DNA from: Chloroflexota bacterium
GTDB taxonomy: Bacteria > Chloroflexota > Dehalococcoidia > DSTF01 > RBG-16-68-14
Length of the DNA stretch: 60,414 nucleotides
Assembly (NCBI GenBank): GCA_003228685.1
Contig: QIFC01000023.1
Span: 1-60,414 of the forward strand
Reading direction: 5' to 3'
In this document: in pieces, positions 24,256 through 32,690 of the stretch
How the letters are laid out: every line of letters starts with the position of its first letter
Position numbering within the stretch: position 1 is the first letter of the stretch
Notes under the pieces: model-generated
What the model was told of the DNA's origin: nothing
Databases searched by the model: none
What the model saw: only the letters and a program-made list of their open reading frames with translations
Program-made: the position numbers and the translations under genes

Positions 24256-27027
24256 ATGACGGACCAACCAGCCGCCGGTCGGATCGCTCGTCCAGAAGAG
24301 CGCTACCGGCGACGCATCCGGTCGGACGAAGCGAAGTGGGTGACGCACTGCATCAACTGCTCGCCTGGGAGCTGCCCATACCGAGCCTTCGTTAAAGACG
24401 GCCGGGTCGTCTGGCAGGAGCCCGCCGGCACCCTCCCGCTGATCGAAGAAGGCGTGCCGGATATGAACCCCATGGGCTGCCAGAAGGGCGCCGGCTGGAG
24501 CAACATGCTGGACGCGCCAACCCGCCTGCGCTTCCCGATGCGCCGACGCGGCGAACGCGGCAGCGGCGACTGGGAGCGCATCTCCTGGGACGAGGCGCTG
24601 ACTGAGATTGCCGACGGGGTGATCGACGCGATCCAGTCGGAGGGACCTGAGGCCATCCTCCAGGCGGGAACCGCCGGCGAGGGCGGGTTGAGCGCCGGGT
24701 ACCTATTCGAGAAGCTGATCAATCGCATCGGCGGCGCGGTCACTGACACCAACGGCGACATCGGCGATTTTAGCGTCGGCATGTATCTCACATACGGGCA
24801 GGCGGCGTCGGCCAGCAGCTTCGATGACTGGTTCCACAGCGAGTTGATGCTGATCTGGCATCGAAACCCGGTCTACACCGCCATCCCCCACTACCACTAT
24901 GTCGCCGAGGGGCGCTACGGCGGTGCGGAGGTGGCGACGATCGCGCCGGATTACAGTCCTTCCGCCATCCATGCCGACTACCACGTGAGCGTACGGCCGG
25001 GCGCCGACGCCGCGTTGGCGCTGGCGATGGCGCGCGTCATCGTCGACGAAGGGCTCATGGACGAGGCGTTCGTTCGGTCGCAGACAGACCTGCCTCTTCT
25101 GGTTCGAAGCGACACGGGCCGGTTCCTGCGCGGCGCCGATGTCGAAGAGGGCGGGCGGTCCGACCAATTCTACCTGTGGTCGGAAGAGTGGGCGGCAATC
25201 CAACCTGCCTCTCGCGAGGCGCTCGAACCGAACGAAACGGCCGCGCTCACAGGGACGTTCACGGCCACGCTCGCCGACGGAGAGACGATCGACGTGCGGC
25301 CGGCGTTCGACCTGCTTCGGGACCGGCTCGCCTCCTACAGCCCGGAAGATGTCTCCGATGTGTCCGGCGTGCATCCCGAAACGGTGCGGCTCATAGCGCG
25401 GAAGGTCGCGTCGAAACGCACCAGTATCCTGCTCGGCTTCAACTCAGCTAAGTACTACCACGGCGACCTGATGGAGCGAACCATGTGCCTGCTACTGGCG
25501 CTGACGGGCAACTGGGGCAAGAAGGGCACCGGACTCGGAGTCGCCGTCACCGGCATGTTCGACGGGGCGTTCCTCTTCCCCATGAAGGGTGGCCCAGGGC
25601 GCGAAGCCATTCAGGGCATCATCAACGGACGCGGCATGGTGATCAAAGGCATGCAGGACGCCGACCCCGGGCTCACCGAGGCAGCCGCGGCCATCCAACT
25701 CCAGCAGGGCGGCGCCGGAACAGGCCACGCCATCGTGCCGGCCTTCCTCTGGCGTCATCACAGCAAACTCCCCGAGCGCTGGGCCCGCGATGACTGGTCG
25801 GACCCGACGATGCAGCGCCCGCTGAAGGAGTACGTCCGCGATGCCGAAGAACAAGGCTGGTGGCGCGGCTTGGACCGCCTAGGCGAGTCGCAGACACCCC
25901 GCGTACTCTTTGAGATCGGCACGAACTGGGCGCGCAGGATGCGCGGCGGCCGCGAGGCGAACGCCCCACTGTTCGATGCCTTGGCGCTACACGTCTGCAT
26001 GGACTGGCGCATGACGGCCTCCGCCCAGCAGGCCGACATACTGCTTCCTGCCGCTGCGCCGTACGAGAAGCCGGGCTTCTCTCAGCCTTCACCACAGACG
26101 CTGCTGCTCACGTTCTCCGACGCCGCCGTGGAAGCCGCCGGAGAGGCGCGGCCGGAGTGGGAGGTGTTCGTCGACCTGGCGCGGAAGATCGAGGAGAGAG
26201 CAAAGGCGCGAGGATTCGTCGAATACACGGACGCCCGCGGCACGAGCCATCGCCTCGACGACCTCGCCGCGTACTTCACCGCAAACGGAGCGTTCGAGAC
26301 GACGGAGCAGGTGCTGGAGGAGATGGTACTCGACACGGCGGAGGTGGGCACGGTGCCCAAGGGGACGACGCTCGAAACGTTCCGTGAGCAAGGCTCCGTT
26401 CGCTTCGTCGACTGGGGGATCACGCCGTTCGCCGCCGTGCAAGCGGCTGACCTACGACCGGACGAAACTCACGCGGCGTTACGCCACCACGTCGAGCGAG
26501 GACTCCCCTACCCGACGCTGACCAGGCGCGCTCAGTTCTACATCGACCATCCGTGGTTCATCGAAGCTGACGAGGCGCTCCCCATTCACAAGGAGAACCC
26601 GCCGATGGGCGGCGATTACCCGCTCGTGCTCACGAGCGGCCATTCCCGCTGGAGCATCCACTCCATGAACCAGACGGACCGGCTCATGCTGGAGACGCAC
26701 CGCGGCGGGCCCAGCGTCTTGATCAACAGCTCGGACGCGGACGCGCGCGGGATCCAAAACGGCGCATCGGTGCGGCTGTATAATGACGTCTCATCGTTCA
26801 AGGCGGAGGCGAAGGTGTCGGGCGCGGTCCGGCCAGGCCAGGTGATTAGCTACAACGGCTGGGAGACGTACCAGCACGCTGGCTGGAAGCACGCTGCCGA
26901 GGTCGAACCAGGCATGGTCAAGTGGCTGCACTTCGCGGGCGGCGAAGGCCACCTGCGCTACTGGACAACGCAATGGCAGCCCGCCCCAATCGACCGGGCG
27001 TTCCGGGTCGAAGTCGAGCCTGCCTAA
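24256..27027 (+). CDS. Molybdopterin oxidoreductase alpha subunit (A2), type II DMSO reductase family
   Basis: 923 residues. Cluster ligands HCINCSPGSC (H31, C32, C35, C40) and the Cys of NPMGCQKG; Mo-ligand Asp in GDFSVGMYLTYG; NPVYTAIPHYHY; APDYSPSAIHADYHVSV; GADAALALAM; C-terminal SGHSRWSIHSMN and SYNGWETYQHAGW. GAGGAG lies 5 nt before the ATG. No Tat signal. There is no beta or gamma gene beside it; the nearest beta is at 31594, beyond the ABC exporter genes, and may be shared. It is closest to A3 and A4 in this window and differs from A1 in the first cluster motif. Substrate unknown; oxygen-independent hydroxylation is the family expectation. Confidence 0.9.
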   Translation: MTDQPAAGRIARPEERYRRRIRSDEAKWVTHCINCSPGSCPYRAFVKDGRVVWQEPAGTLPLIEEGVPDMNPMGCQKGAGWSNMLDAPTRLRFPMRRRGERGSGDWERISWDEALTEIADGVIDAIQSEGPEAILQAGTAGEGGLSAGYLFEKLINRIGGAVTDTNGDIGDFSVGMYLTYGQAASASSFDDWFHSELMLIWHRNPVYTAIPHYHYVAEGRYGGAEVATIAPDYSPSAIHADYHVSVRPGADAALALAMARVIVDEGLMDEAFVRSQTDLPLLVRSDTGRFLRGADVEEGGRSDQFYLWSEEWAAIQPASREALEPNETAALTGTFTATLADGETIDVRPAFDLLRDRLASYSPEDVSDVSGVHPETVRLIARKVASKRTSILLGFNSAKYYHGDLMERTMCLLLALTGNWGKKGTGLGVAVTGMFDGAFLFPMKGGPGREAIQGIINGRGMVIKGMQDADPGLTEAAAAIQLQQGGAGTGHAIVPAFLWRHHSKLPERWARDDWSDPTMQRPLKEYVRDAEEQGWWRGLDRLGESQTPRVLFEIGTNWARRMRGGREANAPLFDALALHVCMDWRMTASAQQADILLPAAAPYEKPGFSQPSPQTLLLTFSDAAVEAAGEARPEWEVFVDLARKIEERAKARGFVEYTDARGTSHRLDDLAAYFTANGAFETTEQVLEEMVLDTAEVGTVPKGTTLETFREQGSVRFVDWGITPFAAVQAADLRPDETHAALRHHVERGLPYPTLTRRAQFYIDHPWFIEADEALPIHKENPPMGGDYPLVLTSGHSRWSIHSMNQTDRLMLETHRGGPSVLINSSDADARGIQNGASVRLYNDVSSFKAEAKVSGAVRPGQVISYNGWETYQHAGWKHAAEVEPGMVKWLHFAGGEGHLRYWTTQWQPAPIDRAFRVEVEPA

Positions 27028-27073
27028 GCCGCGTGGCGCGCGTCCTAGCGGCCCAGCAGGAAGCGCCCGCTGC

Positions 27074-27098
27074 CCTATCCTAGTATCTGCTAGAATAG
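27074..27098. promoter_or_regulatory. TTAGCG-type palindromic operator, divergent core
   Basis: CTAGTA-TC-TGCTAG core centred at 27086.5 with the same CCTATC and AATAG flanks as the site at 38290. TAGAAT at 27091-27096 can serve as a -10, putting the start near 27103, ahead of the small frame at 27133 and the ABC exporter genes. Confidence 0.5.
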
Positions 27099-27132
27099 CT
27101 CGCGGGTTCACCACGGCAGGAAGGCTGAGATC

Positions 27133-27261
27133 ATGGCGCGGGGGCTTCCCGAAGATACCGTCACTACTCTTTTCACCAACGTCGTCGGCTCCACCCAACC
27201 CACCAATCGCCCGGAAGATGACGCCGTCCTTGCGACGAAGAGCGCAGCGCCCAGATGCTAA
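27133..27261 (+). pseudogene. Remnant of class III adenylate/guanylate cyclase domain (42 codons)
   Basis: An ATG frame ahead of the ABC permease encodes MARGLPEDTVTTLFTNVVGS and a short tail, ending in TAA. The segment TVTTLFTNVVGST matches the conserved opening of class III cyclase domains (TVTFLFTDIVGST), but the second metal-binding Asp region and the rest of the domain are missing, and the D of FTD is N. It overlaps the start of the permease gene by 7 bp (ATGCTAA), so it may now act as a translated leader. Best explained as a decayed gene fused to a new downstream context. Confidence 0.6.
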
Positions 27262-30200
27262 CTGAATCGGAGCAACAGGCCCTTGATCAGATCAGGAAGT
27301 ATCTTGCCGCTGGCAGCGAGCTGGCAGCCATAAGAGCTGCCGGATGGGGGAACTGGATTGATTACCTCGAAGACAAGGGTATCGATCTGCATACGGACGA
27401 GATTATAGCTCGGACACCCCAGACGACGACCGGGGTAGGAGCCGAGCCTTTCGCACGGATCAGCTTCTATCTCAGAAATGCCGTCCTCTCGCTGCTGCGC
27501 AACCGGCAACGGGCGATGTTCGCCATCGGCAGCGTTGCCGTCGGCGTGGCCGCCATCGTGGGCCTCCAGCTCACCGCCGACGTCCTGGAGGACAAACTCA
27601 CCACCAACGTGCGGGAACTCCTGCGCGGCGACGTCGTTACCGAGGGCGTGCCGCCGCTGGGCCTTGGGGGAGGCGAGGGTGAGAGCTTCTGGGCCACGAT
27701 CCAGGAGCTTCAGGACGAAGGGCTAATCGACGGCTTCACACGCCGCACCTTCATCCGCGAAGATAGCCGGAGCTTCCTAGCCAACTTCAAGGTCGTGGTC
27801 CAGGGCCGGACCGACAAGGACGCGGTCGTCAATTTTTACAATCCGATCTTCCTGGAAACGGACGTCTATCCGTACTACGGCCGGGTACAGTCCGAGAAGC
27901 CCGCCGGCCGAGACCTCGGAGACCTGGTGCAGGACCCGTACGACGTCGTCGTGACGAGTACGCTCGCCAACCGCCACGACATCAACGTGGACGACGAGAT
28001 CAAGCTGGGTGACATCCAGGACCTGTTCACCGTCCGGGGCATCATGTCCGACGCGGAGTTCTCGCGCGAGTGCATGCCGTTCGTCGGCTGCATCATATTT
28101 CGGCAGGACACGATGGACAGCTTGTTCGTGGCCGCGCCGGAACCCGGGGGCTATGTTCCTGAACGGGGACAGCCGGACCCCGCTTGGCCGGGACAGCCGG
28201 AAGGGGGCGCACTCCTCAAGGTGTGGCCGGAGGAAGACATAGTCTGGGGCGCGTATGGAATGGAAGAGGGCGCCGAGTTAACGCTTACGATTGATGATCC
28301 GAGCACGGCGGAACCTGTGGACTACTCCGAATCGCAGGTGGCCAGCCCCACGAATTGGGAGCCCCGCGGAGAGAACTACGTGAGCTTCGATCTTTGGGGC
28401 GTGTTTGACATACAGCCCGGCCACCGCGTCAGCTTGAGTGGCCCGGACATCACGGCGACCCACGTCGTAACCAACCTGGCTGTGACTCAAGTCAACGCTG
28501 ACCTCGACACCGTATCCGGAACGGCTGATCCATCAACCCGGATCGAAATTGAAGTTCACGCCGAACCGGGCGGAGGCCGCGATGCATTCGCCGACTCGAC
28601 GGGTGAATGGACTGTCGATTTCTCCGTCCCCGCCGGGCCATTGGATGGCGGAGCCGCGGCAGATATCCTCGCAGATACCCCATACGAAGTACGACAAACT
28701 GATGAATACCCGCCCCATGCCACCAGCGTATGGCGGCCGGGAACTCCGCGGGCGGCGCCGGATGCTGATGGACAGCGTGGAGACGACGGTCGAATCATCT
28801 TGATCGAACCGCCGGAGACGCAGCTCCACATTCTGGCCGCGGGCCGCAGCGACGCTGAATTGGAGATCATAGACCAGCGCCTGGAATCGTCCGGCATCGA
28901 GAAGGTTACGACGGCCGCGGAGGCAGCGGAAGACAACAAGGCTACAGTCGATATCATCAGGAGCGTGATCCTCGTCTTCGGGCTGGTGGCGCTGGCGATT
29001 GGCGGCCTGGGAATCGCCAACACAATGCAGGTGCTGGTAAGGAGGCGGCTGCCGGAGGCGGGCGTCCTCAAAGCCATCGGGCTCAAGGGGCGGCAGGTGA
29101 TGGCGGTGTTCCTTGCAGAGGCCCTGATCATCGGCGCTCTCGGAAGCGTACTGGGCATACTGATTGGCGTTCTGGTCAGCTTCGGGACGCTACGGATACT
29201 TGAGGACCTGCTCTTCACGGATCTGGCATGGCGGCTGGGCGCCGGCCCCGTCGTCTCAGGTCTAATCGTGGGGCTCGTAGTAACGCTGGCGTTTGGCCTT
29301 CTTCCCATAGTGGGAGCAGGCCGCGTGCGTCCGATGGCCGCCATCCGCCCCAACGATAGCGACCTGATCAAGGGTAGCTGGCCCGTCAGCCTCATGTTGT
29401 TGTCAGGGCTGGCCCTGCTCGCGGGCATCATGGTGAGCGTCCTAATCGGCTCGCCCTGGGGTCTGGCCGGAACCCTGGGGGCTTTCGCTGTCGTCGGAGT
29501 GCTCCTTGCCATTCTTGTGGCCGTCATCTACGTGCTGAGCCGGCTGCCGGCGATGGGCTCGTTGACCCTGCGCCTTTCACTCCTCGAGTGGCGCCGCCAC
29601 AAAACACGCGCCGCGTCCACCCTGCTGGCGATGAGCATCGGCGTGCTGGGGATCAGCCTGATCCTGTTGCTCGCGGACACCATGACGAACACTGTGTCGA
29701 CCGCCTATGAGAGATCGATCGGTGCGGACGTGTTCGTGCTCGTGAACGATCCTGAGGAGGAAGACGATGTCTTCGCGATGATGCGCGAGGCCGATGGGGT
29801 CACCGGATTCTCGTCCGCAACCGTCTATGACGTTGTTCTGGTCTCTCACAACGGAGAGCGCTTCCGAGACATCGGCAATGAACGGGAGGGGATCGAAGGT
29901 TTTGACTATCGAGATCAGCAATTCCTCGCGGAATACGACAACCTCACCGTTCGTGAGGTCGACGACCTGCTCCCCCGCCTGGATTTCCCGGCGGACGGCG
30001 GGGGAATGCTCACGGAGAACGATGTGGGCAAGAACACCATCGTGCTTCAGCAGGGCGAAGATTTCTCAGCGGTCGAGGAGATGGGGCTCAGTGTCGGCGA
30101 TAGGCTCGGGTTCGTAGGCGTTGATGATACCGGCTTCCCGGCTTCCGGCGAAGTGGAGTTGGAGGTCGTCGGCTTCTCTAACAGTTTCATCGGTGACGGC

Positions 30201-30776
30201 GCTGTCCTCACGGCCACTGATCCGTTCGGCGGTCAACAGGGCGTTCGCCGTGAGGCTTGGGGCCTGGTCCAGGTGGAGGACGACAAGCAGGATGCTCTGG
30301 TGCGGGACATCAACCTGGCGTTCGACTCCGTCTTCGCCTATGAGACCAGCTTCTTCACGGATTTCATGGAGCGCCTCATTGAGCACTTCACGCTGATTCC
30401 CCTCGCCCTTTCCGGCCTCTCCCTGGTTGCCGCCGTGGTCATCATCGCAAACGCGGTCGCCCTGTCCACAATCGAGCGTCGCCGCGAGATCGGCCTGCTC
30501 AAAGCGGTCGGTGCCAGGTCAAATTGGGTGGTGGTGCAGTTGGCGGTGGAGAATACGTTCCTCGGGTTCGTTGGGGGAGCGATCGGCCTGGCGCTCTCTA
30601 TTGCCGTGCTGGCGGTTGTCGTCCTCGGGGTTGGCGGCGAACTCAGCCTGATCATCTCGCCGGCCATCGTCGTCGGAGTGCTAGCGCTAACCGTTGTCCT
30701 ATCGCTGTCGGTCACGTTAATCAGCGCCTACCCGGCTGCCCGTGCGAGGCCGCTGGATGTCCTACGTGGAGATTAG
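27255..30776 (+). CDS. ABC transporter permease, FtsX/MacB-like, with extracytoplasmic insert
   Basis: 1173 residues. A hydrophilic N-terminus of about 75 residues is followed by the first helix (AMFAIGSVAVGVAAIVGLQL), a large periplasmic domain, three FtsX helices near residues 570-690, a second set of helices, a second extracytoplasmic domain, and a final FtsX triplet ending at a cytoplasmic basic tail (AYPAARARPLDVLRGD). Thus two FtsX cores are fused in one chain, as in LolCDE-like and lipid-handling exporters. Within the first outer domain, residues about 410-470 (AVTQVNADLDTVSGTADPST and on to GEWTVDFSVPAG) look like an inserted Ig-like module. No good ribosome site precedes the ATG, fitting coupling to the 42-codon frame. 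It pairs with the ATPase at 30787. Confidence 0.85.
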   Translation: MLTESEQQALDQIRKYLAAGSELAAIRAAGWGNWIDYLEDKGIDLHTDEIIARTPQTTTGVGAEPFARISFYLRNAVLSLLRNRQRAMFAIGSVAVGVAAIVGLQLTADVLEDKLTTNVRELLRGDVVTEGVPPLGLGGGEGESFWATIQELQDEGLIDGFTRRTFIREDSRSFLANFKVVVQGRTDKDAVVNFYNPIFLETDVYPYYGRVQSEKPAGRDLGDLVQDPYDVVVTSTLANRHDINVDDEIKLGDIQDLFTVRGIMSDAEFSRECMPFVGCIIFRQDTMDSLFVAAPEPGGYVPERGQPDPAWPGQPEGGALLKVWPEEDIVWGAYGMEEGAELTLTIDDPSTAEPVDYSESQVASPTNWEPRGENYVSFDLWGVFDIQPGHRVSLSGPDITATHVVTNLAVTQVNADLDTVSGTADPSTRIEIEVHAEPGGGRDAFADSTGEWTVDFSVPAGPLDGGAAADILADTPYEVRQTDEYPPHATSVWRPGTPRAAPDADGQRGDDGRIILIEPPETQLHILAAGRSDAELEIIDQRLESSGIEKVTTAAEAAEDNKATVDIIRSVILVFGLVALAIGGLGIANTMQVLVRRRLPEAGVLKAIGLKGRQVMAVFLAEALIIGALGSVLGILIGVLVSFGTLRILEDLLFTDLAWRLGAGPVVSGLIVGLVVTLAFGLLPIVGAGRVRPMAAIRPNDSDLIKGSWPVSLMLLSGLALLAGIMVSVLIGSPWGLAGTLGAFAVVGVLLAILVAVIYVLSRLPAMGSLTLRLSLLEWRRHKTRAASTLLAMSIGVLGISLILLLADTMTNTVSTAYERSIGADVFVLVNDPEEEDDVFAMMREADGVTGFSSATVYDVVLVSHNGERFRDIGNEREGIEGFDYRDQQFLAEYDNLTVREVDDLLPRLDFPADGGGMLTENDVGKNTIVLQQGEDFSAVEEMGLSVGDRLGFVGVDDTGFPASGEVELEVVGFSNSFIGDGAVLTATDPFGGQQGVRREAWGLVQVEDDKQDALVRDINLAFDSVFAYETSFFTDFMERLIEHFTLIPLALSGLSLVAAVVIIANAVALSTIERRREIGLLKAVGARSNWVVVQLAVENTFLGFVGGAIGLALSIAVLAVVVLGVGGELSLIISPAIVVGVLALTVVLSLSVTLISAYPAARARPLDVLRGD

Positions 30777-30786
30777 GGAGTGTCAT

Positions 30787-31479
30787 ATGGCTGAAGAAGG
30801 AGTCAACGTACTGCGGGGAGAGGGACTGACGAAACAATTCCGCTCCGGAGACCTCGTCGTCGATGCCCTCAGAGGCGTGGACATCACGGTCAACCAGGGA
30901 GAAGTGGTCGCCATCATCGGGCCTTCCGGCAGCGGCAAGTCGACGCTCATGGGTATTCTAGGTGGCCTAGACACGCCGACGCAGGGGAGCCTGCAGGTGG
31001 CGGACGTTGAGATCACCGAGATGGACGAAAACCGCCTTGCGGACATCCGGAACGAGTTCATTGGCTTCGTCTTCCAACAGTTCAACCTGATGCCGACCCT
31101 TACGGCCGCAGAGAACGTCGCGCTGCCTATTCAGTTCTCCCGAACGAAGAAGTTCGCCCCGAAGCGCCGGGCCGTCGAGCTACTCTCCAGCTTCGGGCTT
31201 CAAGACCGGCTCAACAACCGGCCCTCGCAGCTTTCAGGAGGAGAGCAACAGCGGGTGGCCATCGCCCGTGCCCTGGCCAACGACCCGCCGCTCCTCCTGT
31301 GCGACGAGCCCACTGGGGCGCTCGATACGGAGAACGGCGACCGGGTCATGGACGCCCTGTTCCAAGCACAGAAGGAACTGAAAACGGCCGTAGTCATCGT
31401 GACGCATGACCCGCGTGTCGCTGAGCGGGCCAACCGCACACTGGTGATGACCGACGGGCGCTTCGCGGCGGCAGGATAG
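30787..31479 (+). CDS. ABC transporter ATP-binding protein, LolD/MacB type
   Basis: 230 residues with all ATPase motifs: Walker A GPSGSGKST, Q-loop FVFQQFNLMPTLTAAENV, signature LSGGEQQR, Walker B LLLCDEPTG, and H-loop VTHDPRVA. AGGGAG lies 8 nt ahead of the ATG, and the gene starts 10 bp after the permease stop, so the two form one exporter. Placement between molybdoenzyme genes suggests it moves a hydrophobic compound or lipoprotein linked to that metabolism, but this is inference. Confidence 0.93.
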   Translation: MAEEGVNVLRGEGLTKQFRSGDLVVDALRGVDITVNQGEVVAIIGPSGSGKSTLMGILGGLDTPTQGSLQVADVEITEMDENRLADIRNEFIGFVFQQFNLMPTLTAAENVALPIQFSRTKKFAPKRRAVELLSSFGLQDRLNNRPSQLSGGEQQRVAIARALANDPPLLLCDEPTGALDTENGDRVMDALFQAQKELKTAVVIVTHDPRVAERANRTLVMTDGRFAAAG

Positions 31480-31514
31480 CGTCGAGCGGCGGCCAAGACT
31501 GACTTCCGCAAGAG

Positions 31515-31528
31515 GGGCCACTTGGCCC
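31515..31528. promoter_or_regulatory. GGGCCA-type box, full match, upstream of beta subunit
   Basis: GGGCCA-CT-TGGCCC, a full consensus match with the palindrome extending by AAG/CTT-like flanks. Centred 72 bp ahead of the beta-subunit start at 31594. Confidence 0.55.
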
Positions 31529-31593
31529 TTGGAAGCGCCCAGAGGCGTGTGCAACCTTATGTCGTAGCCCAGCCCATGAGTGGAGGAATGCGC

Positions 31594-32661
31594 ATGCCAT
31601 CGAATGGTCGCTCCAAGAGCAAGTCCCGCCAGATCGCCATGGTCTTCGACCTCAACAAGTGTGTCGGATGCCAGACCTGCGCCGTCGCCTGCAAGATGTT
31701 GTGGACTCGCGACGACGATCGTACAGAAGGCACCGACTACATGTGGTGGTGCAGCGTCAACACCATGCCCGGCAAAGGCTACCCGAAAGACTGGGAGCAG
31801 ATGGGTGGCGGCTATCGAGACGGCGTTCTGCAGCTTGGCAAGGCGCCCGATCGCGAATCGTTCGGCGGCGGCTGGGACTTCAACTACGACGAAGTGTTCT
31901 ACGGCGGCAAGGGAACGTCGGTCCATTTTGAACCTGAGGGAGAGTCTCCCACCTGGGGTCCCAACTGGGAAGAGGACCAAGGGGCCGGCGAGTGGCCCAA
32001 CAGCTACTTCTTCTACCTGCCGCGGCTCTGCAACCACTGTACGCACCCGGCCTGCGTGGATGCATGTCCCAGCGGCGCCATGTACAAGCGCGAAGAGGAC
32101 GGCATCGTCCTGCGAGACGAGGAAAAGTGCGAGGGCCACCAGTACTGCTCGCGGGCCTGTCCCTACAAGGCGATTTTCTTCAACCACGTGCGCCAAGTCA
32201 GCCAGCACTGCATCATGTGCCTCCCAAGACTGGAGAAGGGCGTCGCTCCGGCGTGCGCCAGGCAGTGCCCCGGCCGGCTCACGTTCGTCGGCTACCTAGA
32301 CGACACTGATGGGCCGATCCATAAGCTGGTCCACGAATGGCGGGTGGCGCTGCCGCTGCACCCGGAATACGCGACCGGCCCGAACATTTTCTATGTGCCA
32401 CCGGTGGCGCCGCCCAAGCTCAACAAGGATGGCTCGCCCGACCTCGAAGAGCCGCGCATCCCGAACGAGTACCTGGAGCAGCTCTTCGGCCCAAGCGTGG
32501 TAGACACGCTAGCCACGTTGCAGGCGGAGATGAAGAAGACGAAGTCCGGCAAGAAATCGGAGCTGATGGACGTGCTCACCGTCTTCCGCTGGAAGGAACT
32601 CTTCGGTCCGTTCGACAAAGACCCAGCGACGATCAAGCTCACACCCATCAAGAGCAAGTAG
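31594..32661 (+). CDS. Iron-sulfur (beta) subunit of type II DMSO-reductase-family enzyme
   Basis: 355 residues holding four clusters. Motifs in order: CVGCQTCAVACK near residue 24; CNHCTHPACVDACP; CEGHQYCSRACPYKAIFFN, where His replaces a Cys spacing as in NarH/EbdB and suggests a 3Fe-4S cluster; and CIMCLPRLEKGVAPACARQCP. The ATG at 31594 is chosen because GGAGG lies 7 nt upstream; upstream ATGs lack one. It is followed after 29 bp by alpha A3, so A3 is its natural partner. No gamma (heme) gene accompanies them. As the only complete beta in the window it could also serve A2 and A4. Confidence 0.93.
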   Translation: MPSNGRSKSKSRQIAMVFDLNKCVGCQTCAVACKMLWTRDDDRTEGTDYMWWCSVNTMPGKGYPKDWEQMGGGYRDGVLQLGKAPDRESFGGGWDFNYDEVFYGGKGTSVHFEPEGESPTWGPNWEEDQGAGEWPNSYFFYLPRLCNHCTHPACVDACPSGAMYKREEDGIVLRDEEKCEGHQYCSRACPYKAIFFNHVRQVSQHCIMCLPRLEKGVAPACARQCPGRLTFVGYLDDTDGPIHKLVHEWRVALPLHPEYATGPNIFYVPPVAPPKLNKDGSPDLEEPRIPNEYLEQLFGPSVVDTLATLQAEMKKTKSGKKSELMDVLTVFRWKELFGPFDKDPATIKLTPIKSK

Positions 32662-32690
32662 CGCCCTAACGCGAGCGAGAGGAGAGCACC

